Assembly: GCA_021413735.1 (NCBI GenBank)
Contig: JAIOPV010000179.1
Location: 1 to 51,270, forward strand
Direction: 5' to 3'
DNA: 51,270 nucleotides
DNA from: Planctomycetota bacterium
GTDB taxonomy: Bacteria > Planctomycetota > Planctomycetia > Gemmatales > Gemmataceae
The notes under the pieces are model-generated. The model did no database searches and was not told the origin of the DNA. It saw nothing but the letters and a program-made list of their open reading frames with translations. Both the position numbers and the translations under genes were made by a program. Below are positions 8,708 to 17,283 of the stretch, piece after piece (positions within the stretch are counted from its first letter, which is position 1; the number at the start of each line of letters is the position of its first letter).

Positions 8708-10441
8708 GTGAACATCTTGTCTCGGATTTCCCTGTTTGCTGTCGCGCCGCTCGTCTCCAGTGCTTGCAGGGCCGCTGGCCTGTCGGCTCTTGGAGAGGGG
8801 GCCGCCACCATCTCTCGGTTCATCACGGACCGCGTGAACGATCAAAGTCTGCGAGTGGTTGAAGCCCTCGCGAATGCGTCGAATCAGGCCTGGCGAACGC
8901 TCGAACTCGCGCTCGTGGGCGAGTCGATTGCGACTGCTCTCGACCGCGCCGACGACAAAGCGTTCCGCGAACAGGTGCGGTTGTTCCTGCTGAACGCTCA
9001 GTTCGACGGTCGGGCCGCAGCCGATCGCGATTTCGTGGCTCGCTGTCTCGCGGAGTTGCAGGTTGCACGTTCCGGTGGCGTGCTGACCGGCGACGTTGAC
9101 CCCAGCAAGTTCGGCGACCTCACTCGCTTCGCAGACCCGGCTGGATTGCTGAGTGCCGAGTGGAAGGTTGCCGACGAACTGGCTGCGGATCTGCGAGTCG
9201 GTGGCTTCCCGACGCTCGCAGCGTTTCTGACGCTCCGCCCAGCGGGTGATCCGAGCGCGGTGCCGTTGCTGGCCGTGGCGGTTCGGCATCATTTCCGCCG
9301 CACGATCGAGGACGACCCGAAGCTGTTTCAAGGGCTTGCATTCGCGCAGTTGGAACGGATCGGTAAGGCCCAGGAACAGGGCACGGCACAGCTTGCGGAA
9401 CTGATGTCGCGGTATGTCGAACGCCTGGAAACGCGACTTGGCGAACTCAAGGACACGGCACTCACGACGCGGTCGGAGGTGAAGGAACTCAAGGCCATCA
9501 TGGCGAGCGGTGGGTGTCAACCCACTGTTCCTGTGATCAATGAGAACAGTGGGTCGACGCCCACCGCTCGCCCGGATGTCTTCACCGCACACACGGGAGC
9601 CGTCGCGTGCATCGCCATTTCACCCGATGGCACTCGCGCCGTCACCGGTGGAGCCGATCACGGCTTGTGGGTCTGGGATCTCGTCAACCGTCGCGAACTC
9701 CGTTGCCTCGCTGGGCACCGGGATCGCGTCTGTTCGGTCGCGTTCAGCCCGGACGGTCGGCGTGTGCTGAGCAGCAGTCTCGACCAAACCGTTCGGCTGT
9801 GGGATCTCGACGCGAGCATCGAGTTGAAGTGCTTCGACCGGCAGACCAACCGCTCCGTGGCGTTCGCGCCAGATGGCAAGACGGCGCTGTGCGGTTCGCT
9901 TTACGACGGCAAGTTGCGGTTCTTTGACACGACGACCGGCAAGGAAACGAAGCGACTTCCGGGGCACACGGATTGGGTCGTTTGTGTCGCGTTCGCATCG
10001 GATGGCAAGGTCGCACTATCCGGCGGACTCGACAAGACGATCAAGCTCTGGGACGTGCCGACGGGGCGACTGCTTCGCACGTTCACCCTGCGGAACGTGA
10101 TTATCTCCAGCGTGGCGTTCAGTCCGGATGGTTGGCGGGTGCTGTCGGCCGGCTCGGACTCGATCGTTCGCGGTTGGGACACGTTCACGGGGCAGGAGTT
10201 GTTCCGTCTCGTGGGCCACACGGATGCGGTGTCGAGTGTGGCAGTGTCGCCCGACGGTGATCGTGCGGCTTCAGCGGGGCACGACGGCACGGTTCGCATG
10301 TGGGATGTGCGTCTGAAGAAGGAGCTTCGGCGTTTCCAGGGACATGCGGGAAATGTGTTGTCGGTTGCGTTCACCCCGGATGGACAATCGCTGATGTCCG
10401 GCGGTGAAGACGGAACCGTGCGGATGTGGAACGTGGCGTAA
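8708..10441 (+). CDS. WD40 repeat protein
   Basis: A protein of about 577 residues in two halves. The N-terminal half is helical, starting with a hydrophobic segment (ILSRISLFAVAPLVSSACRA) and continuing with helices ending in a likely coiled coil (LMSRYVERLETRLGEL). The C-terminal half, from DVFTAHTGAVACIAISPDG, is a beta-propeller of about seven WD40 repeats, each with an SPDG-type turn and a W-D ending. It is probably a scaffold for protein interactions. The start is uncertain: an ATG at 8618 adds 30 residues that look unrelated to the domain, so the GTG at 8708 is preferred. A 69-base palindrome lies in frame between the two halves and encodes about 23 residues of linker. Confidence 0.82.
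   Translation: MNILSRISLFAVAPLVSSACRAAGLSALGEGAATISRFITDRVNDQSLRVVEALANASNQAWRTLELALVGESIATALDRADDKAFREQVRLFLLNAQFDGRAAADRDFVARCLAELQVARSGGVLTGDVDPSKFGDLTRFADPAGLLSAEWKVADELAADLRVGGFPTLAAFLTLRPAGDPSAVPLLAVAVRHHFRRTIEDDPKLFQGLAFAQLERIGKAQEQGTAQLAELMSRYVERLETRLGELKDTALTTRSEVKELKAIMASGGCQPTVPVINENSGSTPTARPDVFTAHTGAVACIAISPDGTRAVTGGADHGLWVWDLVNRRELRCLAGHRDRVCSVAFSPDGRRVLSSSLDQTVRLWDLDASIELKCFDRQTNRSVAFAPDGKTALCGSLYDGKLRFFDTTTGKETKRLPGHTDWVVCVAFASDGKVALSGGLDKTIKLWDVPTGRLLRTFTLRNVIISSVAFSPDGWRVLSAGSDSIVRGWDTFTGQELFRLVGHTDAVSSVAVSPDGDRAASAGHDGTVRMWDVRLKKELRRFQGHAGNVLSVAFTPDGQSLMSGGEDGTVRMWNVA
9503..9571. repeat. Palindrome inside the WD40 gene
   Basis: Two 28-base arms, 9503-9530 and 9544-9571, are reverse complements with two mismatches around a 13-base loop. 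The core arm sequence reads GTGGGTGTCAACCCACTGTTC-like. The palindrome falls exactly in the linker between the helical half and the propeller of the WD40 protein, without breaking the frame. It looks like an inserted REP- or MITE-like element, although no target duplication could be proven. Confidence 0.85.
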
Positions 10442-10448
10442 ATTGCCG

Positions 10449-10503
10449 TTTAGCGGTCGCCGCAACGCCGCGACGTGCTGCCCTGCTGGAGTGGCAGCTA
10501 AAC
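10449..10503. repeat. Cruciform palindrome after the WD40 gene
   Basis: An outer 7-base stem (GTTTAGC at 10448-10454 and GCTAAAC at 10497-10503) encloses at least one further hairpin (CTGCC at 10478-10482 with GGCAG at 10493-10497). The layout and several sequence blocks, such as TAGCGGT, CAACG and GCGACGTGC, match the element at 46070-46123, so the two are members of one family. It could serve as a terminator for the WD40 gene, but it also marks the truncation point of a DUF1559 gene remnant. Confidence 0.7.
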
Positions 10504-10666
10504 TATTTCGTGGCTGGCGGAAATGTGCCGACCGCTGAGTGATACGAGTGCATCGCGATGCCGATTTGCTTCAGGTTGTTCGAGTCAGAATCGCAATAAT
10601 CGCGATCACCACTAACAACTCGATGAGCGTGAAGCCTCGTCGAGCTGCGAGACGGGCATGGAGCAT
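10503..10666 (-). pseudogene. Remnant of a DUF1559 prepilin-like gene
   Basis: Reading from the ATG at 10666 gives a perfect prepilin-type start (RRGFTLIELLVVIAIIAIL) that stops after about 30 codons. One frame over, the sequence continues with SNNLKQIGIAMHSYHSAVG and then FPPATK, which is what follows about 20 residues later in an intact DUF1559 protein (compare the gene at 19461-20540). The intervening GLLLPAVQKVREAA part has been deleted and the frame shifted. The remaining 250 or so residues are missing, and the remnant ends where the palindrome at 10449-10503 begins. This is a clear gene wreck. Confidence 0.88.
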
Positions 10667-10901
10667 GAACGATGGCTCCCTGAGCGAATGGATTGAAGTG
10701 ACAAATCAAGCGGAATGGAACCCTTCGACGAGACCCGAAGCTCTGAGGACTTCCAACACATTTGACAGGTGATCGGATGTAAACCCAACCTTCGGGGTTG
10801 GCGTGGTTAGTTTTGTGTGACTTGCTTCACACCCCGGCGAACCGTTGCCGACTCCATATCATTTCCGTGACTGCATTCTCAACTCTCACCGCGAGACACC
10901 A
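10667..10901. other. Leader region of the transketolase gene
   Basis: This stretch between the DUF1559 remnant and transketolase holds no gene. It has a small hairpin at 10785-10801 (CCAACC, loop TTCGG, GGTTGG), about 100 bases before the transketolase start. The hairpin could be a terminator-like or leader structure; there is no T-run after it. Confidence 0.5.
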
Positions 10902-12950
10902 ATGGGCGAGTTCACCCCGCTTGACGTCACGTGCGTCAACACTATCCGCACCCTGGCAATGGACGCGGTCCAAAAGGCCAACTCAGGGCACCCCGGCGCA
11001 CCGATGGGGCTGGCTCCCGTCGCATACACGCTGTGGAATCGCTTCCTCACTTACGACCCCGCAAACCCGCTGTGGCCGAACCGCGATCGCTTCGTGCTGT
11101 CCAACGGTCACGCCTCGATGCTGCTGTATTCGCTCATTCACCTGACGGGCATCAAGAACATCGACGAACACGGCAAGGTTCTCGATGAGCCGTCGCTGCC
11201 GCTCGAGCAGTTGAAGCACTTCCGTCAGCTCGGAAGCAAGACCCCTGGTCACCCGGAACACGAATACACCGCAGGCGTCGAGACCACGACCGGCCCGCTC
11301 GGGCAGGGCATCGGCAACGCGGTCGGCATGGCGATCGCTCAGAAGTGGATGGCCGGTTACTACGGTCGCCCCGGTTTCGAGTCGCTGTTCGATCACCACG
11401 TTTACGTGATTTGCGGCGACGGCTGCATGATGGAAGGCGTTGCGTCCGAAGCGGCGTCGCTCGCAGGGCACTTGAAGCTCGGTAACCTCACGCTCATCTA
11501 CGACGACAACACCATCACCATCGACGGGCACACCGATCTTGCGTTCAGCGAGGACGTCGCCGCACGGTACACGGCTTACGGCTGGAACATCCTTCGCGTG
11601 AATGACGGCAACGACCTCGACGGCATGCAGAAGGCCATTGCCGCCGCGAAAGCCTGCACGGATAAGCCGACGCTGATCGTGCAGAAGACGGTTATCGGCT
11701 ACGGTGCGCCGCACAAGCAGAACACGCACGGGGCGCACGGCGAACCGCTCGGCCCGGACGAAATCAAACTCGCCAAGAAGTTCTTTGGCTGGCCGGAAGA
11801 CGCACAGTTCTTGGTGCCGGAAGGCGTGTACGACAACTTCAAGAATGGCATCGGCAAGCGCGGCGGTGACGCGGCTGCGGCGTGGAAGAAGCTGTACGCC
11901 GAGTACAAAACGAAGTTCCCAGAGCAGGCTGCCCAGCTCGAAGCGATCGAAACTCGCGGCTTGCCCGCCGGCTGGGAGAAGAGCGTTCCGGTTTACCCAG
12001 CCGATCCGAAGGGTCTTGCTTCTCGCGAAAGCTCCGGCCAGGTGTTGAACGCACTCGCAAAGGCGATTCCGTGGATCGTCGGCGGTGCGGCTGACTTGAA
12101 CCCATCGACGAAGACGTTCATGAAGGGCGAGGGCACCTTCACCGCGACGACGCCGGCTGGCCGAAACATTCACTTCGGCGTTCGTGAGCACGGCATGGGC
12201 GCGATCATGAACGGTATGGGCGTCTCGGGTCTGCGAGCTTACGGCTCCGGCTTCTTGATCTTCTCGGACTACGGCCGCCCGTCGATTCGCCTTGCCGCGA
12301 TCATGAATCTGCCGGTGATGTATGTGTTCACGCACGACAGCATCGGCGTCGGCGAAGACGGCCCGACCCACCAGCCGATTGAACAGGTGATGTCGCTGCG
12401 GGCGATTCCGGGCGTGATTATGCTGCGTCCGTGTGACGCCAATGAGGTCGCCGAGGCTTACAAGGTCGCGGTGCAGTCGAAGCACAATCCGATCGTGTTC
12501 GCGATGACTCGGCAGGCGTTGCCGACGCTGGACCGCACGAAGTACGCCCCCGCTTCGGGCTTGGCGAAGGGCGGCTACTCGCTGAACGACGTGGCGAAGC
12601 CCGACGTGATTCTGATCGGCACTGGTAGCGAAGTTTCGCTGTGCATCGAGGCTGGCGAGAAGTTGGCAGCTGAGGGCATCAAGGCTCGCGTTGTGAGCCT
12701 GCCGAGTTGGGAACTGTTCGAGAAGCAATCGCAGGAGTATCGCGATTCGGTGCTGCCGCCGTCGATCACGGCTCGCGTCTGCGTCGAGATGGGTGGTGCG
12801 TTTGGCTGGGAACGCTACGCCGGCCTCACGGGTGCGATCATCGGAATGCGGTCATTCGGAGCATCGGCTCCGTTGAAGGATCTGCTGCCGCACTTCGGGT
12901 TCACGGTTGCGGCGGTGGTTGCCGCCGCGAAGAAGCAAGCCGGGAAGTGA
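10902..12950 (+). CDS. tkt: Transketolase
   Basis: A 682-residue transketolase, close to the usual family length. It transfers two-carbon units between sugar phosphates in the non-oxidative pentose phosphate pathway, using thiamine diphosphate and a divalent metal. Visible signatures include [18 protein letters not shown] at the N-terminus, GDGCMMEGV (GDG at residues 172-174) for cofactor binding, and the second-domain segments [14 protein letters not shown] and [18 protein letters not shown]. The ATG at 10902 is chosen because MGEFTPLD is followed at once by the conserved N-terminus. The gene stands alone, ends at a hairpin (12970-12988), and converges with the STAS gene. Confidence 0.96.
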   Translation: MGEFTPLDVTCVNTIRTLAMDAVQKANSGHPGAPMGLAPVAYTLWNRFLTYDPANPLWPNRDRFVLSNGHASMLLYSLIHLTGIKNIDEHGKVLDEPSLPLEQLKHFRQLGSKTPGHPEHEYTAGVETTTGPLGQGIGNAVGMAIAQKWMAGYYGRPGFESLFDHHVYVICGDGCMMEGVASEAASLAGHLKLGNLTLIYDDNTITIDGHTDLAFSEDVAARYTAYGWNILRVNDGNDLDGMQKAIAAAKACTDKPTLIVQKTVIGYGAPHKQNTHGAHGEPLGPDEIKLAKKFFGWPEDAQFLVPEGVYDNFKNGIGKRGGDAAAAWKKLYAEYKTKFPEQAAQLEAIETRGLPAGWEKSVPVYPADPKGLASRESSGQVLNALAKAIPWIVGGAADLNPSTKTFMKGEGTFTATTPAGRNIHFGVREHGMGAIMNGMGVSGLRAYGSGFLIFSDYGRPSIRLAAIMNLPVMYVFTHDSIGVGEDGPTHQPIEQVMSLRAIPGVIMLRPCDANEVAEAYKVAVQSKHNPIVFAMTRQALPTLDRTKYAPASGLAKGGYSLNDVAKPDVILIGTGSEVSLCIEAGEKLAAEGIKARVVSLPSWELFEKQSQEYRDSVLPPSITARVCVEMGGAFGWERYAGLTGAIIGMRSFGASAPLKDLLPHFGFTVAAVVAAAKKQAGK

Positions 12951-12964
12951 TTGTTGTTCGCGTG

Positions 12965-12988
12965 TAGCGGCCGCCCCAGCGGGGCGGC
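12965..12988. terminator. Hairpin after transketolase
   Basis: An 8-base GC stem (GCCGCCCC at 12970-12977 and GGGGCGGC at 12981-12988, loop AGC) lies 20 bases past the transketolase stop. It is preceded by GTGTAGCGG, the same opening as the cruciform element at 46070, so it may be a half copy of that family. No T-run follows. Confidence 0.55.
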
Positions 12989-13028
12989 ATGTCTGCCAAG
13001 TCGGAGCGAGCGTTAAGCAGTCTCAAAA

Positions 13029-13391
13029 TCACGCATCTCGAATCGCGCCGATTGCGTCTGCGCGGTTCGAGAACATTCTCAACACACGGTCAAGCTTCGT
13101 CAGTTCAACAACGATCTTCACGCCCGACGTCAGATTGCACATCGCGACGCCGCCTTCGCCCTTCACCTGATTCGACAACCCCACGAGCAGCCGAATTCCC
13201 AGGCTTCCGACATAGGCCAGATCCTTCAAATCGAACACGAACTTCCGGAATCCCGCGGCATACTGCGCCTTCAATTGCGGATCCAATTCTTCCGAAGCAA
13301 GCGGATCGAGTGAGCCAGTCAGCAACACGATGCACACTCGCCCGGTTTCGTCGGTCTCGAATCGGCTGCTGAATTTGGTCGTGCTACTCAC
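13029..13391 (-). CDS. STAS domain protein (anti-sigma factor antagonist-like)
   Basis: A protein of about 120 residues consisting of one STAS domain. The order fits: a first strand VCIVLLTGSLDPLASEEL, then FRKFVFDLKDLAYVGSLGIR with the serine (YVGSLG) that is phosphorylated in SpoIIAA-type antagonists, then GVAMCNLTSGVKIVVELTKL. Such proteins bind anti-sigma kinases in partner-switching systems and the serine state sets binding. No kinase or phosphatase partner is adjacent. The GTG at 13391 begins directly at the domain; an upstream ATG at 13454 would add 21 residues without similarity. The gene diverges from the toroid protein gene. Confidence 0.8.
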   Translation of the reverse strand: MSSTTKFSSRFETDETGRVCIVLLTGSLDPLASEELDPQLKAQYAAGFRKFVFDLKDLAYVGSLGIRLLVGLSNQVKGEGGVAMCNLTSGVKIVVELTKLDRVLRMFSNRADAIGAIRDA

Positions 13392-13501
13392 GTCGCTGTC
13401 CTCGGGAGCTGGGAAAGGCCTATGGCAGTATCGTAGCGGGTTTCGCGACCCCAAGAAACGGGCTATAACGAGAGAACTCTTACTCCCCCGCGGAGCCTGC
13501 C

Positions 13502-14458
13502 ATGTTGCCTGTCATCGTCGTGCTTGGTTTCTCGATCCCAATGCCGCCGAACCCGGTACACAATGCCGTCGCGTCGGCAGTGCCTCGTCTCGTCTCCGGA
13601 GCGAAAGGGCACGCGGACCAGAAGTCGTGCTTCGCCTGCCACAATCAGGGGTATCCGATGCTCGCCCTGACCGCGGCCCGCGACCGTGGGCACGAGTTGC
13701 CCGAGAAGTTTCTCAAGAGTCAGGGCGAACACATCGCGGCCTTCCTCGCGGCGAACAAGGAACGTTTCCGCGACGGTCGCGGCACCGGTGGCGAAGTCGG
13801 CACGGCCGCGTCCGCACTTCTCACGCTGGAACTCGCAGGCTACGCACCCGACGATTCAACCGCTGCGGCTGCCGAGTATGTGCTGAAGTTCCAGCCAGAC
13901 CGCGATCACTGGCGGCCCACCTCAGTTCGACCGCCAACCGAAGGAAGTCACTTCAACACGACCTACGTTGCGATGCGGGCCATGCGTGCATTTGGTGCCA
14001 CTGCCGACAAGGAGAAGATCGCGAAGCGAGTCGAGACGGCACGCGGTTGGCTCATCAAAACACCCGCGAAGGACACCGAGGATCGCGTCTTCCGACTGCT
14101 CGGATTGATGGAGGCTGGCGCACCTGAGAAGGAGATTGCCGCAGCCGCGTACGAGTTGCTTCAGACGCAACAAACCGACGGTGGTTGGTCGCAACTCGAC
14201 AAGAGCGACACGGACGCTTACGCAACCGGTTCGGCGTTGTTCGCGCTGCATCAGGGCGGGTTGAAGGCAGATTCGCCAGCGTTCAAGGCTGGGGTCGCGT
14301 ATTTGCTGAAGACGCAGCAAGCCGATGGGACGTGGAAAGTGAAGAGTCGGAGTAAGCCGATCCAGCCGTATTACGAGAGCGGCTTCCCATACGAGAAGGA
14401 TCAGTTCATCTCGATCAGCGCGACGGGGTGGGCCATCGCCGCACTCACGGTAAAGTAA
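13502..14458 (+). CDS. Terpenoid-cyclase-like toroid protein with CxxCH
   Basis: A 318-residue protein with a signal-like N-terminus and the motif CFACH about 40 residues in, a possible c-type haem site. The rest is built of alpha/alpha-toroid repeats like squalene cyclases and prenyltransferases: LLQTQQTDGGWSQLDKSD and LLKTQQADGTWKVKSRS are classic QW-type repeats, and ISISATGWAIAALT ends the protein. The catalytic DxDD motif of squalene-hopene cyclase is not seen, so it is probably not a cyclase. Similar toroid proteins with CxxCH occur in planctomycetes near cytochrome-like genes; the role is unknown. The stop is followed by a long inverted repeat. Confidence 0.8.
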   Translation: MLPVIVVLGFSIPMPPNPVHNAVASAVPRLVSGAKGHADQKSCFACHNQGYPMLALTAARDRGHELPEKFLKSQGEHIAAFLAANKERFRDGRGTGGEVGTAASALLTLELAGYAPDDSTAAAAEYVLKFQPDRDHWRPTSVRPPTEGSHFNTTYVAMRAMRAFGATADKEKIAKRVETARGWLIKTPAKDTEDRVFRLLGLMEAGAPEKEIAAAAYELLQTQQTDGGWSQLDKSDTDAYATGSALFALHQGGLKADSPAFKAGVAYLLKTQQADGTWKVKSRSKPIQPYYESGFPYEKDQFISISATGWAIAALTVK

Positions 14459-14471
14459 GAAGAGGAAGACA

Positions 14472-14738
14472 TAGCCACAGATGAAACACGGATAAGACCC
14501 AAGCAGAAACATTAGCCGCACGATCAAAACCCGATAAAGACACGATTCAGACAGAAAACCGAGAGAAATCATTGTTGAAAAACAGAAACCCAAGACCCAA
14601 GACGCAGTCAGATCAGGGTTTCAACAATGCTTCTCTGCTTTTCTTTTGATCGTGTCTTTTCTCGGGTTTTGATCGTGCGGCTAATTTCTCGTCTGTCTTT
14701 TGCCTTATCCGTGTTTCATCTGTGTTCATCCGTGGCTA
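14472..14738. repeat. 267-base inverted repeat between convergent genes
   Basis: The outer arms, TAGCCACAGATGAAACACGG near 14472 and its reverse complement ending at 14738, are followed inward by a second matching block (TTAGCCGCACGATCAAAACC at 14512 against its complement near 14664-14683). A third inner block is ATTGTTGAAA against TTTCAACAAT. The right arm carries a partial duplication of about 10 bases. The element fills the space between two convergent genes and is much more AT-rich than its surroundings. It resembles a folded-back, MITE-like element and could also stop transcription from both sides. Confidence 0.88.
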
Positions 14739-14749
14739 ATTCGTGAATC

Positions 14750-16360
14750 TCACTTCGTGGTGCCAATGCCCGTGTGGGCCGCGTTACCACCCCAGCACGA
14801 CCAACCCGTCAGCGTCTTGTCGCCGGTGTCGATGCAGATGAGCTTGCCGTCCTGCGTGCCGACATAAATTCGCCCACCCTCAACGGCAGCCTGGAACCGC
14901 GACGGACTCTTGGTTTCCCACTTCTTCACGATCTTGCCGTCGCCATCCATTCGCATGACGTCGCCCTTCAGCGTCGTCATGATGAGATGCCCACCCGCAG
15001 CGGCCGGCGGCGCTCCGAGGAAACCACCATCCTTCTTCAAGTCGCCGTCGAGCTTGTGACTCCACAGTTCCTTGCCAGTTTTCGGGTCGTTGCAGACGAT
15101 CTGATCACCCATGCAGTTGAAGTTCTTCCCGCCCATGTGAAGCACGCGCGACCCCTGGAACGCCTGCATTGTGCAGACATTCCCTTGCCCAACATTGGCA
15201 TATCCCGCACCGGGATTAGCGTTCGCAGGCGCACCGGCAGCGAAGCCGTTGCCAGCGTCGAGAGCTTTCGCCATCTTCGCCTGCTCGCTCCCACGCTGCA
15301 CCTTCTCATCGAGGTACACAGCGTCTTTCGCCTTACCTGTCGAACGCTGAGCGCCGCTCGAAGGACTCCATGCGATGCTCGTTTCCTGCGGACCGTCTTT
15401 GCCGTTGTCAGTGCGCCGGGTCAGGAACACTTCGCCATCAACCACCACGGGAGCCGAGGTTGCTCGTGTGCGAACCGCCGAGAGAACCTCGCCGTCCTTT
15501 TGGGCGAACTTGTAGACCACGCCGCCGAAACTGGTGCAGTACACGTCCTTGTCCACCGCGATCGGCGACGACATCACATCGCTTTCGAGCCAGCGCTGCC
15601 AGAGGATTTTGCCCGTCTTGAGTTCGAGCGCGATCAGGACATGCGAACACGGCGGACTGAGCTTTTCGATTGCTTTAGCGGGCGGTGCCGGCGGAGGCAC
15701 GGGCGGTTCGGGCTTGCCGTTCTGTTTCGGGGCAGGCTCTGGCTTCTCATCGATGTTGTTCTGAATTTCGCCGCCGCCGGCTGCCGGGTAAGAGGTGTAA
15801 ACGACTCCGTTCGCAATGGTTGGCGTGCTGGTGAGCGGATCGCCGAGGAAGTGCGACCAGAGTTGTTTTCCAGTTTCCGAGTCCACGGCGAAGATGGTGC
15901 AACTCTCGGTGTTGAACACTGCGACGCCGTCATCGACGACCGCAGCACTTGGGCCATCGTCATCGAGATCAATAGCCCACACCAAGGCACCGGTCCCGGC
16001 ATCGAAGCAGTAGAACTCTTTCGAGTGGAATCCGCCGCTGACGTAGACCTTGCCTTTGTGGACGGTTGGCGTGGGAATTGGAGCCTTGCTGGGCAACTGA
16101 ACGGTGAAGCCAACGTCGGTCTTGGCAATGGCCTTGGCGTCGAGTTTACGAGGCGTGACGTGGCCCGCGCGGAACTTCGTCGGCGGGCTCACGTACTTGT
16201 CGGTGCTCCAGGCCTTCACATCGGCGGTGATGTCCTTGTCAGCCGGTGCGACGGGGACAACTCGCGGCATGGGTGCTGTTGTTGGTGCCTCGGCACCGAT
16301 GCCGACGACGCCCAACATGAGCGTTCCGACCAATCCAATGGGCCAATACAAGCGAGACAT
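14750..16360 (-). CDS. Secreted PQQ-like beta-propeller protein
   Basis: A 536-residue exported protein with a signal peptide (MSRLYWPIGLVGTLMLGVVG) and PQQ-like beta-propeller repeats. Repeating elements such as KVYVSGGFHSKEFYCFDAGTG, TIFAVDSETGKQLWSH, LIALELKTGKILWQRW and QIVCNDPKTGKELWSH follow the usual D-x-x-TG-x-x-x-W pattern. A Pro/Glu-rich insert near residue 215 separates two parts of the propeller. Such proteins can be outer-membrane assembly factors, dehydrogenases or simple binding propellers. No PQQ-dehydrogenase active-site set is evident, so a scaffold or binding role is more likely. It converges on the toroid protein gene. Confidence 0.85.
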   Translation of the reverse strand: MSRLYWPIGLVGTLMLGVVGIGAEAPTTAPMPRVVPVAPADKDITADVKAWSTDKYVSPPTKFRAGHVTPRKLDAKAIAKTDVGFTVQLPSKAPIPTPTVHKGKVYVSGGFHSKEFYCFDAGTGALVWAIDLDDDGPSAAVVDDGVAVFNTESCTIFAVDSETGKQLWSHFLGDPLTSTPTIANGVVYTSYPAAGGGEIQNNIDEKPEPAPKQNGKPEPPVPPPAPPAKAIEKLSPPCSHVLIALELKTGKILWQRWLESDVMSSPIAVDKDVYCTSFGGVVYKFAQKDGEVLSAVRTRATSAPVVVDGEVFLTRRTDNGKDGPQETSIAWSPSSGAQRSTGKAKDAVYLDEKVQRGSEQAKMAKALDAGNGFAAGAPANANPGAGYANVGQGNVCTMQAFQGSRVLHMGGKNFNCMGDQIVCNDPKTGKELWSHKLDGDLKKDGGFLGAPPAAAGGHLIMTTLKGDVMRMDGDGKIVKKWETKSPSRFQAAVEGGRIYVGTQDGKLICIDTGDKTLTGWSCWGGNAAHTGIGTTK

Positions 16361-16437
16361 GGAGATACCCTCCCGAGTTCGACGAACTCAACCCGCTGCT
16401 ACTGTAAGCCAAACGGGGTAACGGGGGGGTAACTACT

Positions 16438-16531
16438 CTCGAAGGCGGAAGGCGAAAGGATGAAGGCGGAAAAAAGCAAGACGGCGGGTACTTTGTTCCG
16501 CCCTCCGCCTTCATCCTTCCGCCTTTCAAAG
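16438..16531. repeat. Palindrome of the GGCGGAAGG family
   Basis: Arms TCGAAGGCGGAAGGCGAAAG (from 16440) and CTTTCAAAGG-like at the right end are imperfect reverse complements over about 33 bases, with the shared core AAGGATGAAGGCGGA. The loop is about 30 bases. The arm sequence is closely related to the palindrome inside the UbiD-family gene at 36825-36895. Here it sits upstream of the propeller gene, only 3 bases from the stop of the next gene. Confidence 0.8.
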
Positions 16532-16533
16532 GG

Positions 16534-16797
16534 TCAGTCTCCCCCACCGTAGTCGGGTTCCGGGTAACCATCCTCCTGCATCGCGATCGCAGCAAGTCTG
16601 CGGGTCGGCCACCCTAACGTGACTGGCGTGCGTTCGTTGACCAGCGACGGAGAGACACGGGCCGGGATCAACCGGAGACGGATTGGCAAACTGCCACCGT
16701 CCGGTCGATCAACCGTTACCGACACTTCCTGTTCCTCCGAGAGAAGGAACCCAACGGGGACAACAACCCGCAGTTCACCAGAATCGAAATCGATCAT
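16534..16797 (-). CDS. Hypothetical small protein
   Basis: An 87-residue open frame starting MIDFDSGELRVVVPVGFLL. It encodes alternating hydrophobic and polar strands and ends in an acidic, glycine-rich tail (PEPDYGGGD). It may be a small all-beta domain of the PilZ-like or immunoglobulin-like size class, but no family could be recognised. The start is chosen as the ATG before the first strand; a longer frame from 16860 exists. No strong ribosome binding site is visible. It ends beside a palindromic repeat. Coding is likely but not certain. Confidence 0.45.
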   Translation of the reverse strand: MIDFDSGELRVVVPVGFLLSEEQEVSVTVDRPDGGSLPIRLRLIPARVSPSLVNERTPVTLGWPTRRLAAIAMQEDGYPEPDYGGGD

Positions 16798-17283
16798 GCG
16801 ACACCCACGAGAAGGGATGGGAAGGGCATCGACACCGACAGACGGTGTCAAACGACCCACGGGGAAGGTTGAGGATGAACCTCAGCGGATCCCGCGAGGA
16901 TCGAGGGCGTTGTGGGATGGCTGGGAAAGATTCCCGCCAGTTTGGTGGATGAGAACTCGGCAGGCCGTGTTCCCATCCAATGAGAGTCCCACTGTGAAGG
17001 GCATCCAAGAGGATACCGTGTCGTGGGACTGTGGGGAAGACCCTCCGAATGTTTCTTGAAGGAGGGGCATCGGGCGAGTTCTCACTGCCCAAACCGTAGT
17101 TCGGCTCAAGTCCGGATGACGAGGAACGAAGTGAAAATGCGTTTGGAAATGGTGGCCCGAGGTCAGGTCGAAGTGCGTAGCGAAAGTAGGCAAGAGCGGG
17201 GATTTCTGATTGCGGTTGCTGGTATTCGCCGCTTGCGGCTTCGCAGGTTGTGGCCTGCGAAGCCGCAAGCGGCAAAGACCATT
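16798..17283. other. Intergenic region with one perfect palindrome
   Basis: About 490 bases between two minus-strand genes. Several open frames cross it on both strands, none with a recognisable domain, and base composition is lower in GC than the coding DNA around it. The only defined element is the perfect palindrome at 17228-17273. Some of the sequence may be decayed coding DNA. Confidence 0.5.
17228..17273. repeat. Perfect 20-base inverted repeat
   Basis: GCCGCTTGCGGCTTCGCAGG at 17228-17247 and its exact complement at 17254-17273 surround a 6-base loop. It lies 10 bases past the stop of the gene at 17284-18045 and could end its transcript. Its core, CCGCTTGCGGC, recurs at 49776-49821 and as a half copy at 5821. 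Confidence 0.88.

Noticed and set aside
10983-12728. 581-codon minus-strand frame opposite transketolase
   Set aside because: Transketolase is certain on the plus strand; the antisense product has no recognisable domain.
13632-13646. Calling the toroid protein a cytochrome c from its CxxCH motif
   Set aside because: One short motif alone is weak; the rest of the protein is a toroid, so haem binding is noted only as a possibility.
14774-16432. 552-codon plus-strand frame opposite the propeller gene
   Set aside because: Antisense shadow; the minus strand has a signal peptide and regular propeller repeats.
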